Positions 52,103 to 61,090 of a stretch of 64,000 nt of DNA are shown here, piece by piece. Position 1 is the stretch's first letter. Each line of letters opens with the position of its first letter. Where the stretch lies: contig OMIC01000024.1 of NCBI GenBank assembly GCA_900298995.1, positions 27,547 to 91,546 of the forward strand, in the 5' to 3' direction. The position numbers and the translations under genes are program-made. Origin of the DNA: Hyphomicrobiaceae bacterium. Its GTDB lineage: Bacteria > Pseudomonadota > Alphaproteobacteria > Rhizobiales > Aestuariivirgaceae. The notes under the pieces were generated by a model, which was not told the origin of the DNA, ran no database searches, and was given only the letters and a program-made list of their open reading frames with translations.

Positions 52103-54058
52103 TCAGGAGGCCTTGCGCAGATCCTGCGCGCGCTCACGGTATTCAGGGTGATAGGGCAAGCGGGTGATTGCGGCCGCCTCGGGTGTCAGCGCCACGAGGT
52201 CATCGCGGCTCACCTGATGCGGATCGCTGTAGCCCAGCGCATGCGTGATGGCGGCGATCTGCCAGCGCACCGATTCGAGGAAGCGGTGAATGTTCTGGGC
52301 TTCCACCGGCACATTGTAGCGCTTTTCGTGTTCGGGATCCTGTGTTGCGATACCCGTCACGCAGGTGCCGACATGGCATTGCAGGCAGGCGATGCACCCG
52401 CCGGCGATGATCGCGGAGGTTCCCAGCGCAACCGCATGGGCACCGAGCGCCAGGGCCTTCACCGCATCGATGCCGTCCTTGATGCCGCCCATCAGCACAA
52501 TGGGCATGTCGAGACCACCAACTTCGGAGAGCGCGTCACGCGCTTCCTGGATTGCAGAGAGGGTCGGGATGCCGACGAATTCGAGAACCTCGTTGCCGGC
52601 CGCGCCCGTCGAGCCCTGCATGCCGTCGAGTTCCACGAAGTCGAAGCCGTCCTTCCAGGCAATCTTGATGTCGTCGCGCACACGTCCCGCGCCCAGTTTC
52701 ACCGACACCGGAATGCGGTAGCCGGTGGCTTCGCGGAACTCCTCAACCTTGATGACCAGGTCGTCCGCGCCCAGCACGTCCGGGTGGCGCGACGGCGAAC
52801 GAAGGTCGATACCTGCCGGGATGCCGCGGATGCGGGCGATCTCGGGCGTCACCTTCTTGGCCATCAGCTGTCCGCCGAGACCCGGCTTGGCGCCCTGGCT
52901 GATATAGATTTCAAGGCCATTGGCCTGTTGCATGTCGTGGATGTTCCAGCCAAGCCTGCCGGCCAGACACTGGTAGATCAGCTGGCCAGCCTCCTGGCGC
53001 TGCTCCTTCGACATGCCGCCTTCGCCGGTGTTTTCCGAAATGCCGGAGAGCCGCGATGCAATGGCCAGGGCCAGCTTGGCCGACTTTGACAGCGCACCAT
53101 ACGACATCGGCGCGATCATCACCGGCATCGACAGCTTCAGCGGATTGGCGCCCGAGCGTCCGCCGATCTCGGTGTCCATCTTCACTTTGGAGAGAACATC
53201 CGGGTCCGTGCCGATTGCAGGCAGGATGTCCTTCTTGAAAGCGATGTCGGAGATGTGCGGCAGCGGCCGTGCAGCACCATAGCCGCGAATGCGGTAGCGC
53301 CCGATCTGCGACTTGACGTGGATGTCTTCCTGGACTTTCGCGTTCCAATAGGCGTTGTCCGCGAAGCTCTCAAAGAAGGGAATGGCGCGGCGGCGCGGTT
53401 CGGTCTTCGGATAGCGCAACTTCTTGCCGGCGTTGACGATCTTCTGGAAGCTGCCCTTGAAAGGGATCTGATACTTGTCGAGGAACGCCAGGATCTCGTC
53501 ACGCTCATTGGCCGGAAGGTCGGTGAGCATCGCGTCGGTGCCCATCTCGCCCAGCTTTCCGGCGACATAGATGTTGCCGCCGGTCATATCCTGGCCGACT
53601 TTTTCTCCGGAATGCCCGAGGATGATCAGACGGCCGCCATACATCATGTAGCCGGCCATGAAATTGGCATTGCCGCAGGCGAGCAACGTACCCGCCTTCA
53701 TCACCTGCCCGGCGCGCGAGCCGATGTTGCCCTTGACCACGATTTCGGCGCCACGGATTGCAACACCCGGAATGGCCGAGGCATTGCCATTCACGACAAT
53801 CGAGCCGTTGAGCATGTTGTCGCCGACGCCCCAGCCGACATTGTTGTCGACGGTGAAGCGCGGACCATCCGTAAGGCCGGCACAGAAATAGCCCGCCGAG
53901 CCGCGGATGTGCACGTTGATCGGATGGGTCAGCCCGACGCCGATGTGGTGGCGGGCGTCGGGGTTCAGCACCTCGACGTCGACACCCTCGGCGCCAAACT
54001 GGCGCAGAAGCTCATTGGCATCGCGGACCGGGGTTACGCTGAGGTCGATCTTTGCCAT
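52103..54058 (-). CDS. fused GXGXG domain and FMN glutamate-synthase domain (GlxC-GlxD / MgsB-MgsC-like)
   Basis: This 651-residue protein combines an N-terminal GXGXG beta-helix (about residues 40-185, repeated G-x-x-x-G patterns such as VWGVGDN-like, IVVKGNIGSRAGQ, GRLIILGHSGEKVGQDMTGG) with a glutamate-synthase FMN barrel (about 220-640: APMSYGALSKSAK, NTGEGG, QGAKPGLGGQL, the 3Fe-4S cysteines in CIACLQCHVGTC). GlxC/GlxD and the N-methylglutamate synthase subunits MgsB/MgsC are usually separate; here they are one chain. With the amidotransferase encoded upstream it would aminate or methylaminate a 2-oxo acid. Confidence 0.88.
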   Translation of the reverse strand: MAKIDLSVTPVRDANELLRQFGAEGVDVEVLNPDARHHIGVGLTHPINVHIRGSAGYFCAGLTDGPRFTVDNNVGWGVGDNMLNGSIVVNGNASAIPGVAIRGAEIVVKGNIGSRAGQVMKAGTLLACGNANFMAGYMMYGGRLIILGHSGEKVGQDMTGGNIYVAGKLGEMGTDAMLTDLPANERDEILAFLDKYQIPFKGSFQKIVNAGKKLRYPKTEPRRRAIPFFESFADNAYWNAKVQEDIHVKSQIGRYRIRGYGAARPLPHISDIAFKKDILPAIGTDPDVLSKVKMDTEIGGRSGANPLKLSMPVMIAPMSYGALSKSAKLALAIASRLSGISENTGEGGMSKEQRQEAGQLIYQCLAGRLGWNIHDMQQANGLEIYISQGAKPGLGGQLMAKKVTPEIARIRGIPAGIDLRSPSRHPDVLGADDLVIKVEEFREATGYRIPVSVKLGAGRVRDDIKIAWKDGFDFVELDGMQGSTGAAGNEVLEFVGIPTLSAIQEARDALSEVGGLDMPIVLMGGIKDGIDAVKALALGAHAVALGTSAIIAGGCIACLQCHVGTCVTGIATQDPEHEKRYNVPVEAQNIHRFLESVRWQIAAITHALGYSDPHQVSRDDLVALTPEAAAITRLPYHPEYRERAQDLRKAS

Positions 54059-54954
54059 GTGTCGTAGGTTCCGGGTGCTGGTTCGGATGTGTTGAGGGCG
54101 CGGCCGGGGAACAGCCGGTTGAGCGAGACTTCCTCGGAGGCGATGGCGATGATGCTGTCGTCTTCGTATTTCACCATCGGCTTGGCCGCGAGCTTGTCCT
54201 TGGCATAGCCGATCTCGTCCTTGGTCGAGACCAGGAACGAGAAGGTGCCGTCGAGATCCTCGATCGAGGTCTTGAGTGCTTCCTTGAGGCTGAAGCCATG
54301 CTTCAGCTTGTCCGCGAGATAGACGGCGATCAGCTCCGAGTCATTGTCGGTGTTGAAGAAATAGCCCTGCTTCTCGAGGCGGCGGCGCATCTTGTAGTAG
54401 TTGGTGATCTGCCCGTTGTGGACGATCGAGATGTCGGCAAAGCCCGTCGCCCAGAAGGGATGGGTGGCTTCCGGCGCAACGTCGGATTCGGTTGCCAGAC
54501 GCACGTGGCCGATGCCATGCGTGCCCTTGAAGTTCTCGATCTTGTAAACGTTGTCGACGTCATAGGCGCCGCCCAGATCCTTGATGATGTCCAGGCTCTC
54601 GCCGATCGAGGACAGCTTGGCGGCATGCTCCATCTCGAAGGCGAACTTCTGCAGGTCGCCGTCGAACTTCACCAGAACCGCAAAGGATGAACCCTTGTGC
54701 TCTTCCTCGACGATGCGCGCCTGGAACTCGGCCAGCTTGGTCTTGACGCGCGCGATGGCCTGCGTGGCGGTCTCGCCTTCGCCGACGATGAAGCGCAGGC
54801 GCAGATGACCCGGCACGGGGTCGCGATAGAGCGAAAAACCGGTCGAATCCGGCCCACGGTGCTGGCAGCCGTCCAGCATGTCGATCAGGGCGCGGCCCAC
54901 CCTCGCGTCGGCTCCCGCATTACCCTTGTAGAGAATTCCAGCGATTCCACACAT
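54034..54954 (-). CDS. class II glutamine amidotransferase (GlxB/MgsA-like glutamate-synthase N-terminal domain)
   Basis: This 306-residue Ntn hydrolase starts MCGIAGILYKGN, so the nucleophile is Cys2 after Met removal; I therefore set the start at 54954. It contains HRGPDSTGF, FKGTHGIGHVRLATESD and VHNGQITNYYKMR, as in GltB/PurF-type amidotransferases. It releases ammonia (or, in the Mgs version, transfers methylamine) for the GXGXG/FMN protein encoded downstream, whose start it overlaps by 25 bases. The gap 54955-55088 is AT-rich and probably holds the promoter of this operon. Confidence 0.9.
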   Translation of the reverse strand: MCGIAGILYKGNAGADARVGRALIDMLDGCQHRGPDSTGFSLYRDPVPGHLRLRFIVGEGETATQAIARVKTKLAEFQARIVEEEHKGSSFAVLVKFDGDLQKFAFEMEHAAKLSSIGESLDIIKDLGGAYDVDNVYKIENFKGTHGIGHVRLATESDVAPEATHPFWATGFADISIVHNGQITNYYKMRRRLEKQGYFFNTDNDSELIAVYLADKLKHGFSLKEALKTSIEDLDGTFSFLVSTKDEIGYAKDKLAAKPMVKYEDDSIIAIASEEVSLNRLFPGRALNTSEPAPGTYDTWQRSTSA

Positions 54955-55088
54955 TTGGGGTCTCACTCCTCATTCAATCATGATCTGATAGGCTCACCCT
55001 AGGGCATCTGCCCCAGATCTCGCAATAAGATATGCAACTTTTTTTCCCGTCATGAAAGGAAAATGCGCATACCCGCCCTGCGGTACGG

Positions 55089-56120
55089 TCAGAGGTTGAG
55101 AAATCCCGAGAGTGCATTGACGATATTGACCCCCAGCGCCTCGACCGCATACCCGCCCTCCATCACGAACAGGGTAGGCCGGTTGAGCCTGGCAACCGCC
55201 GCCCCAATCCGGATGAAATCCTCGCTTTCCAGCCGGAAGGCGCTGACCGGATCGTCCTTGTAGGCGTCTGCCCCCAGGGACACGACGAGGACGTCGGGAC
55301 TGTAACTGTGGATCCTTGCCGCCGCCGTTACGAGGGCTGACTCATATGCGGACCAGAGCGTTCCCTTGGTAAGGGGAAGGTTGACATTGAAGCCCTCTCC
55401 GGCACCGGCGCCCGTCTCATCGGCAAATCCCATGAGGAAGGGGTACTCTTCTTCAGGGCGGCCATGGATGGACACGTAGAGTATGTCAGGCCTGTCGTAG
55501 AAGATCCGCTGGCTGCCATTGCCATGGTGGTAGTCGACATCGAGGATCGCGACACGCGCGGCCCCCTGGTCGCGGAAAGCCTGGGCGGCGACGGCTGCAT
55601 TGTTGATGTAGCAATAGCCACCGGCCAGGTCCTGGGAGGCGTGATGACCGGGCGGACGGCAGAGCGCAAAGGCGGCCGGCGCACCTCCCGCCACCAGGGC
55701 CTGAGCGGTGAGCGTCACGTCCACGGCTTCCCGGATTGCCGTCCAGGTTCCGGCTACGAAGGGCACGCAGACATCAAAGGTGTAGCAGCTCAGCATGGCC
55801 TGAATGCTGTCGCCGGGCACCTGCTTCATCCCGCGCATGCCGAACACATAGGCCGTGGCAAAGCCTCCGATGCCGGTCTCGGTTGTCCAGCGCTGGTAGG
55901 CCGTTTCGAGAAAGCGCACGAAGCGCGGATCATGCACCCGGTGCACGGCGGCGAGATCATGCACCGCCGGAGGACTGAGGTCGGTGAAGCCCGTTTCGGC
56001 AAGGCGGCGCAGGATATGGTCCATGCGCTCGGGCTTCTCGAACATCGGCACCATGCGGTTGTACATGAGTTCTTCTGCACCCGCATGGCCACGATGGTGA
56101 TCGCCATAGATGATCTTCAT
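55089..56120 (-). CDS. histone-deacetylase-family hydrolase (acetylpolyamine-amidohydrolase-like)
   Basis: This 343-residue zinc hydrolase has the deacetylase core: CRPPGHHA with the catalytic histidine pair H159-H160, DVDYHHGNG with zinc ligands D196 and H198, LGADAYKDDP with the third zinc ligand, and EGGYAVEALG with the transition-state tyrosine. Bacterial members deacetylate acetylpolyamines or other acetylamino compounds. It starts 10 bases after iolB, so it appears to be the last gene of the iolC-iolB operon, an unexpected place for this family. The substrate is unknown. Confidence 0.9.
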   Translation of the reverse strand: MKIIYGDHHRGHAGAEELMYNRMVPMFEKPERMDHILRRLAETGFTDLSPPAVHDLAAVHRVHDPRFVRFLETAYQRWTTETGIGGFATAYVFGMRGMKQVPGDSIQAMLSCYTFDVCVPFVAGTWTAIREAVDVTLTAQALVAGGAPAAFALCRPPGHHASQDLAGGYCYINNAAVAAQAFRDQGAARVAILDVDYHHGNGSQRIFYDRPDILYVSIHGRPEEEYPFLMGFADETGAGAGEGFNVNLPLTKGTLWSAYESALVTAAARIHSYSPDVLVVSLGADAYKDDPVSAFRLESEDFIRIGAAVARLNRPTLFVMEGGYAVEALGVNIVNALSGFLNL

Positions 56121-56130
56121 CGCCGGGCCC

Positions 56131-56925
56131 TCACGCCTTGAGAAGCCAGGCGTGTTCCACGGCGTTGTGGAACTTCCAGGTCCGATGCGGCCCCGCCATC
56201 ACGTTGAGATAGTAGAGATCATAGCCATGTGTCGTGGCGCACGGGTGGTAGCCCTTCGGCACCAGCGTCACATCGCCATCCTCAACCGCCATGGTCTCAT
56301 CAAGCGAGCGGTCGTCGGTGTAGACGCGCTGGAAGGCGAAGCCCTGCGGGGGATTGATGCGGTGGTAGTAGGTCTCCTCGAGCAGCGATTCATGCGGCAA
56401 ATTGTCGGTGTCATGCTTGTGCGGCGGATAGGAGGAGGTGCAGCCGCCGGGCGTGATGACCTCGACGACGAGCAGACCCTCGGCGGGCTCCCATTCTGGA
56501 ATGATGTTGGTCACATGTCGGGTGTTGGTGGTCTTGCCACGGGTCTCCTGATGCAGCGCATCCGGCGGGATGACGCGGGCGGCAAGCCTGCCCTCGCCCG
56601 GCGCGGTGCAGACGGCCAGCGTGACATCGGTCTGTGCCACCACCTTCCAGCGCCCGCCACCCGGCACATAGACCGACCACGGCTTGCCCTCGAAGGGTGA
56701 GTTGCGCTCGCCCAGAATGCCGAAATCCTCAACGCCCGCAGTCACATGGCCCTTGCCGCCTATGAACACCAGGCAGGTCTCGCGGCCTGGCGCGCCGCCC
56801 TCCGCCACTTCGCCGGGCCGCAACTTCCACAGATCGAAGCCGACATACCGCCAGCCCGCACTTTCGGGCGTGACATGCACGATCCGGCCATGCTCCGCCC
56901 GGGGATGAATCTTGAGTCTGGACAT
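56131..56925 (-). CDS. iolB: 5-deoxy-glucuronate isomerase
   Basis: This 264-residue cupin-like isomerase converts 5-deoxy-glucuronate (from IolD) to 2-deoxy-5-keto-gluconate (for IolC). IolB-type segments are WRYVGFDLWKL near the N-terminus, GGKGHVTAG, PGGRWKVVAQTD, PPHKHDTDNLPHESLLEETY with metal-ligand histidines, and GYHPCATTHGYDLYYLNVMA. ATG 56925 was chosen because upstream in-frame codons are unrelated to the family. It lies between iolC (79-base gap) and the deacetylase-like gene. Confidence 0.94.
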   Translation of the reverse strand: MSRLKIHPRAEHGRIVHVTPESAGWRYVGFDLWKLRPGEVAEGGAPGRETCLVFIGGKGHVTAGVEDFGILGERNSPFEGKPWSVYVPGGGRWKVVAQTDVTLAVCTAPGEGRLAARVIPPDALHQETRGKTTNTRHVTNIIPEWEPAEGLLVVEVITPGGCTSSYPPHKHDTDNLPHESLLEETYYHRINPPQGFAFQRVYTDDRSLDETMAVEDGDVTLVPKGYHPCATTHGYDLYYLNVMAGPHRTWKFHNAVEHAWLLKA

Positions 56926-57004
56926 GAAAAGCGCCTCCGTCTCGCTGCAGGCTTTGACTTCCGCTACCGCCCCGCGCCGCCGATGTCCACGGGCTTGCTG
57001 CCCG

Positions 57005-58933
57005 TCAGGCGGCGGTGCCGCGCCGCGCGTGGTTCCACAGATCGGCAAGCGTCCGGAAACGCGCCGCCATGTCGGCAATGGCCGCCTCATCGGTCATCTT
57101 GCCCGACAGCCAGGCTTGTGCTGCGGCGCTGAAGATGGTGCGGCCGACGGCGAAACCCTTCACGATGGGTTGCGCCGCAACGGCGGCGAAACCCTTTGCA
57201 AGCTCTTCTTCCGGCGCATCGAGGCCGAGCAGCACCACACCACGGCACCATGGATCATAACGCCCGATGACGCCGGCGATGTTGCGCCATGCCGCGGCCG
57301 ATGCCTGCGGCTCGAGTTTCCACCAGTCGGGCTTGATTCCCAAAGCATAGAGCTCTTCGAGTGCGCGGGCGATGGTGTCATCGTCCAGCGGTCCGTTCTT
57401 TCCGGCAATGATTTCAATGAGCAGTTCGCGACCCACCTTGCGCGCTGCCTCATAGAGCGTGCGCAGCTTCGCCGCCTGCTCGTCCTTCATCGCGGCGGCA
57501 TCGTCAGGATGATAGAAAGCGAGACACTTGATGGTGTGGGTCACCGGCCACTCGACGAGGCGCGCGCCGACATCCTGCGTGAATTCAAAGCGCAACGGCC
57601 GTGAACCCGGCTGTTCCAGCGGACGACCGATCCACAGGCCGAGCTTTGCGGCATCAAACATGGCCTCGCGGCCATAGACGTCGTCAAGCAGCGTACCATA
57701 TCCCGGCCGGCCATTGGCCACCCGGCCAATGGCGGACATCGCCAGACGCTTGAAATCATTGAGCCTGGCGCGCGGCGCTCCGGCCTTGTCGGCCATCTGC
57801 TCAAGCTGTGCGCGATGGTCGATGGCAAAGGCCAGCAACTGATCGGGCTGGGCGCGCCGCGTCGTGGCCCAGTGCACATGGTTGATCGCCTCGTCCTTGC
57901 GCAGCGCCTTGTGCGGGCTGCCGTGCCGCAGGAAATATTGCAACTCTTCCCACGTGGGAATTTCCGGCGAGCACAGAAGACGCGACACCGCGAAGGCGCC
58001 GCAGGCATTGGCCCAGGTGGCGCTGGTGGCATGATCCTCGCCACGCAGCCAGCCGCGCAGGAAGCCGGACATGAAGCTGTCGCCGGCACCAAGAACATTA
58101 TAGACTTCAATGGGAAAGCCCTTGCCGACGATGCCCTTGTCGAGCGCCTCGGGTATGGCGCCCGGATAGACGACGCATCCCATCGGCCCGCGCTTCAGAA
58201 CAATGACGGCCTGTGACAGGCTGCGGATGATCTTCAGGGCCTCGAGCGTGTCTTCGCTGCCCGCCGCGATGTGCACTTCCTCTTCGGTGCCGACGATCAG
58301 GTCGCAATCGGGAAGGATGGTCTTGAGATGCTCCGAGACACGGTCCGACTTGATGTAGCGCTCTTCACCCGCCGCATGACCGGCAAGCCCCCAGAGATTG
58401 GGACGGTAATCGATGTCAAAGATAATCTTTGCGCCATTGGCCTTGGCGATGCGCATCGCCTTGCGCTGCGCGGCGTCGGTGTTGGGCGTGGCGAAATGCG
58501 TGCCGGTGACGAGAACGGCGGCTGCGGATTTCACGAAGGCTTCGTCGATGTCGGCTTCGCAGAGCGCACTGTCGGCACAATTGTCGCGGTAGAAGATGAG
58601 AGGGAATGTCTTGTCATTCTCGACCGATAGCAGCACCAGCGCGGTGAGCCTCGCCGGGTCGGTGACGATGCCCCCCGAGGCCACGCCCTCGCGCGCCAGC
58701 TGCTCCTTCACGAAGCGGCCCATCTGCTCGTTGCCCACCCGGGTGATGAGCGCCGAGCGCAGGCCGAGCCGTGCCGTGCCGATGGCGATGTTGGCCGGAC
58801 AGCCGCCCACCGACTTTGCGAAGGAGGCAACGTCCTCGAGCCGGGAACCGATCTGCTGGCCGTAGAGGTCCACCGAGCAGCGCCCGATGGTGATGACGTC
58901 CAACCGCTCCTGGCTCCCTGAAGCCGCCGCCAT
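57005..58933 (-). CDS. iolC: 5-dehydro-2-deoxygluconokinase fused to a DUF2090 (aldolase-like) domain
   Basis: This 642-residue protein has two parts. The N-terminal PfkB kinase (about residues 1-320: VITIGRCSVDLYG, GGCPANIAIG, VLGAGDSFMSGFLRG with the catalytic base) phosphorylates 2-deoxy-5-keto-gluconate. The C-terminal DUF2090 domain (about 330-640: RPGYGTLLDDVYGREAMF, KCLAFYHPDD) is found fused to IolC in many Proteobacteria and is thought to supply the following aldolase step, consistent with no separate iolJ here. GGAGA precedes ATG 58933. It is divergent from iolG across a 201-base regulatory gap. Confidence 0.93.
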   Translation of the reverse strand: MAAASGSQERLDVITIGRCSVDLYGQQIGSRLEDVASFAKSVGGCPANIAIGTARLGLRSALITRVGNEQMGRFVKEQLAREGVASGGIVTDPARLTALVLLSVENDKTFPLIFYRDNCADSALCEADIDEAFVKSAAAVLVTGTHFATPNTDAAQRKAMRIAKANGAKIIFDIDYRPNLWGLAGHAAGEERYIKSDRVSEHLKTILPDCDLIVGTEEEVHIAAGSEDTLEALKIIRSLSQAVIVLKRGPMGCVVYPGAIPEALDKGIVGKGFPIEVYNVLGAGDSFMSGFLRGWLRGEDHATSATWANACGAFAVSRLLCSPEIPTWEELQYFLRHGSPHKALRKDEAINHVHWATTRRAQPDQLLAFAIDHRAQLEQMADKAGAPRARLNDFKRLAMSAIGRVANGRPGYGTLLDDVYGREAMFDAAKLGLWIGRPLEQPGSRPLRFEFTQDVGARLVEWPVTHTIKCLAFYHPDDAAAMKDEQAAKLRTLYEAARKVGRELLIEIIAGKNGPLDDDTIARALEELYALGIKPDWWKLEPQASAAAWRNIAGVIGRYDPWCRGVVLLGLDAPEEELAKGFAAVAAQPIVKGFAVGRTIFSAAAQAWLSGKMTDEAAIADMAARFRTLADLWNHARRGTAA

Positions 58934-58972
58934 GATCTTCTCCGGTAACCCTCTTTGTCGTCTTGACAATAC

Positions 58973-59016
58973 GAAACAACAATTCCAAAATGAAGTCAAT
59001 TCGGAATGTTTGTTCT
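58973..59016. promoter_or_regulatory. paired IolR-like operator sites in the iolC-iolG divergent promoter region
   Basis: Two 14-base sites each differ by one base from GGAA-N6-TTCC: GAAA-N6-TTCC at 58973-58986 and GGAA-N6-TTCT at 59003-59016, 30 bases apart (about three helical turns). Further dyads lie towards iolG: GCATT/AATGC (59045-59058) and CACGAT/ATCGTG (59071-59093). The same motif, exact, occurs before iolD at 23409. They probably bind the RpiR regulator encoded at 22471. No -35/-10 assignment is firm. Confidence 0.5.
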
Positions 59017-59134
59017 AAATATCAGGCGGGTGCCGACCCGCCCGGCATTGCGGAATGCTAAAAAAGAATGCACGATTATAAAGGGTTATCGTGTATATCT
59101 TGGCCCTGACCACGGACCCTGACGGAGAGACACA

Positions 59135-60124
59135 ATGCTGAGATTTGGAGTTTTGGGAGCGGGCCGCATCGGCAAGGTGCATGCCCGGACGATTGCCGCA
59201 TCGGGCAAGGCGAAGGTTGCCTATCTGGCCGACGCGATGCCGAAGGCCGCCGCGGACCTGGCCGCCGAAGTGGGCGCGAAGGTCGCAAGCGTGGAGGACA
59301 TCATCAAGGCGAAGGACGTGGATGCGATCCTGATCGCCACGCCAACCCCTTTCCACGCCGAGCAAATCGAGGCCGGCTCCAATGCCGGCAAGGCGGTTCT
59401 GTGCGAGAAGCCGGTCAGCCTATCGGTGGCCAGAATCGAGGAATGCCTCAAGACCGTCGAGAAGAACAAGACCAAGCTGATGATCGGCTTCAACCGCCGC
59501 TTCGACCCCAACTTCGCGGCCCTTCAGAAGCGGCTTCGCGAGGGCGCGGTGGGCGAGATCGAGATGGCCACCATCATCAGCCGCGACCCCGGCCCGCCAC
59601 CCATGGACTATGTCAGGATATCGGGCGGGCTCTACCGCGACATGATGATCCATGACCTTGATCTTGCTCGCTTTCTTGTCGGAGAGGACTTCGTCACGGT
59701 GAGCGCGCTCGGCGCCTCGCTCGTCGACAAGGCCATCGGCGAGGCGGGTGACGTCGACACCGCCGCCGTGCAGATGCAGACGGCCTCGGGCAAGATCTGC
59801 GTCATCACGAATTCCCGTCGCGCATCATATGGTTACGACCAGAGGATCGAGGTGCACGGCTCCAAGGGCATGCTGCGGGCGGGCAACGTCCACAACACCA
59901 CGGTGGAACTGGCCACGGCCGAGGGCTTCCGCGAGGACCCGATCCTGCACTTCTTCACCGAACGCTATGGCCAGGCCTATGCCAATGAGGTGCTGTCCTT
60001 CATCGACGCGGTGACCAACGGGAGCCCCATCTCGCCCAATGGAATCGACGGCCTCAAGGCCCAGCAACTCGCTGATGCAGCTACAGAATCCTGGAAAACC
60101 GGCAAGCCGGTGAAGGTGGCCTGA
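59135..60124 (+). CDS. iolG: inositol 2-dehydrogenase (Gfo/Idh/MocA family)
   Basis: This 329-residue NAD-dependent dehydrogenase oxidises myo-inositol to 2-keto-myo-inositol, the first step of the pathway completed by IolE, IolD, IolB and IolC. It has FGVLGAGRIGKVHART at the N-terminus, the catalytic-lysine motif CEKPVSL and the MMIHDLDLARFLVGEDF helix with the conserved histidine, all typical of IolG/IdhA. CGGAGA precedes ATG 59135. It faces iolC across the operator region and is followed by an SDR gene after 2 bases. Confidence 0.92.
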   Translation: MLRFGVLGAGRIGKVHARTIAASGKAKVAYLADAMPKAAADLAAEVGAKVASVEDIIKAKDVDAILIATPTPFHAEQIEAGSNAGKAVLCEKPVSLSVARIEECLKTVEKNKTKLMIGFNRRFDPNFAALQKRLREGAVGEIEMATIISRDPGPPPMDYVRISGGLYRDMMIHDLDLARFLVGEDFVTVSALGASLVDKAIGEAGDVDTAAVQMQTASGKICVITNSRRASYGYDQRIEVHGSKGMLRAGNVHNTTVELATAEGFREDPILHFFTERYGQAYANEVLSFIDAVTNGSPISPNGIDGLKAQQLADAATESWKTGKPVKVA

Positions 60125-60126
60125 CC

Positions 60127-60957
60127 ATGAACATCGGCTCGCTCAAGAACCTTGCGATGGACGGCAAGACCGCCGTCATCACCGGCTCCACCCAGGGGCT
60201 GGGCGAGACCATCGCGCATCTCTTCGCCGACCGCGGCGTGGCCAATCTGGTGATCACCGGCCGCAACGCCGAACGCGGCGCCAGGGTCAAGGCCGCGCTC
60301 GAGGCCAAGAAGGTAAAAACCGTTTTCGTTCAAGGCGATCTGGCGAAAATGGACGACGTCCGCAAGATCATCGCGGCCTGCGACCAGTCCTTCGGGCGCA
60401 TCGACGCGCTGGTCAACGCCGCCGCGATCACCGACCGCGGAACGATCTGGGACACCAGCCCGGAGCTCTATGACCTGATGTTCAACACCAATGTGCGCGC
60501 CCCCTTTTTCCTCATGCAGGACGCGCTGCACCTGATGAAAAAGTCGAGGATTTCCGGGACGATAGTCAACATCCTCTCGATGTCGGGGCATGGCGGCCAG
60601 GACTTCATCTCGGCCTATTGCGGCTCCAAGGGGGCGCTCGCCACCCTCACCCGCAACGTCGCCTTCTCGGTGATGGCCTACCGCATCCGCGTCAACGGCC
60701 TCAACATCGGCTGGATGGACACGCCCGGCGAGGACCGGATCATGAAGACCTACCACGCCGCCGACCCCGACTGGCTGAAAAAAGCCGAGGCAGGACGGCC
60801 ATTTGGCCGCCTCCTGAAGCCCGCCGAGGTGGCCCGCGCGGTGGCCTATCTGTCAAGCGAGGAGTCCGGCATGATGACCGGCTCGATCATCGACTTCGAC
60901 CAGCAGGTGCTGGGCGCGGCCAACGCCACCCCGGAGCCGCCGCCCGCCACGTGGTGA
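60127..60957 (+). CDS. short-chain dehydrogenase/reductase (SDR)
   Basis: This 276-residue SDR has the cofactor motif TGSTQGLGE, NAAAITDRG, the catalytic serine in ILSMSGHGG and the YxxxK pair in SAYCGSKGALA. It is co-transcribed with iolG and so probably oxidises or reduces a pathway-related polyol, another inositol isomer or an uptake-linked sugar. The substrate is not known. The 251 bases after it carry a palindrome (61073-61090) and then the nuclease gene. Confidence 0.9.
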   Translation: MNIGSLKNLAMDGKTAVITGSTQGLGETIAHLFADRGVANLVITGRNAERGARVKAALEAKKVKTVFVQGDLAKMDDVRKIIAACDQSFGRIDALVNAAAITDRGTIWDTSPELYDLMFNTNVRAPFFLMQDALHLMKKSRISGTIVNILSMSGHGGQDFISAYCGSKGALATLTRNVAFSVMAYRIRVNGLNIGWMDTPGEDRIMKTYHAADPDWLKKAEAGRPFGRLLKPAEVARAVAYLSSEESGMMTGSIIDFDQQVLGAANATPEPPPATW

Positions 60958-61072
60958 TGACTTTGGTGCGCCGGCGGTTGCCAGAATGGAGCCGCCGGTA
61001 GCCGGATCGTAGCCGCCCGTCGCCACGCAATGGCTATGGCGGGCCTGTTGCAAAAAACCCGTCTCACGCGGT

Positions 61073-61090
61073 TGACAGCGCGCGCTGTCA
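61073..61090. promoter_or_regulatory. perfect 18-bp palindrome upstream of the Cas12-like gene
   Basis: TGACAGCGC and its exact reverse complement abut to give an 18-bp dyad, 119 bases before the nuclease start. A TTGACA hexamer (61072-61077) overlaps its left arm, so a protein bound here would cover a -35 element. As RNA it could also fold into a 7-bp stem with a GCGC loop, followed after a few bases by six or seven U residues (61097-61102), so it may instead end the iolG-SDR transcript. Confidence 0.5.
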
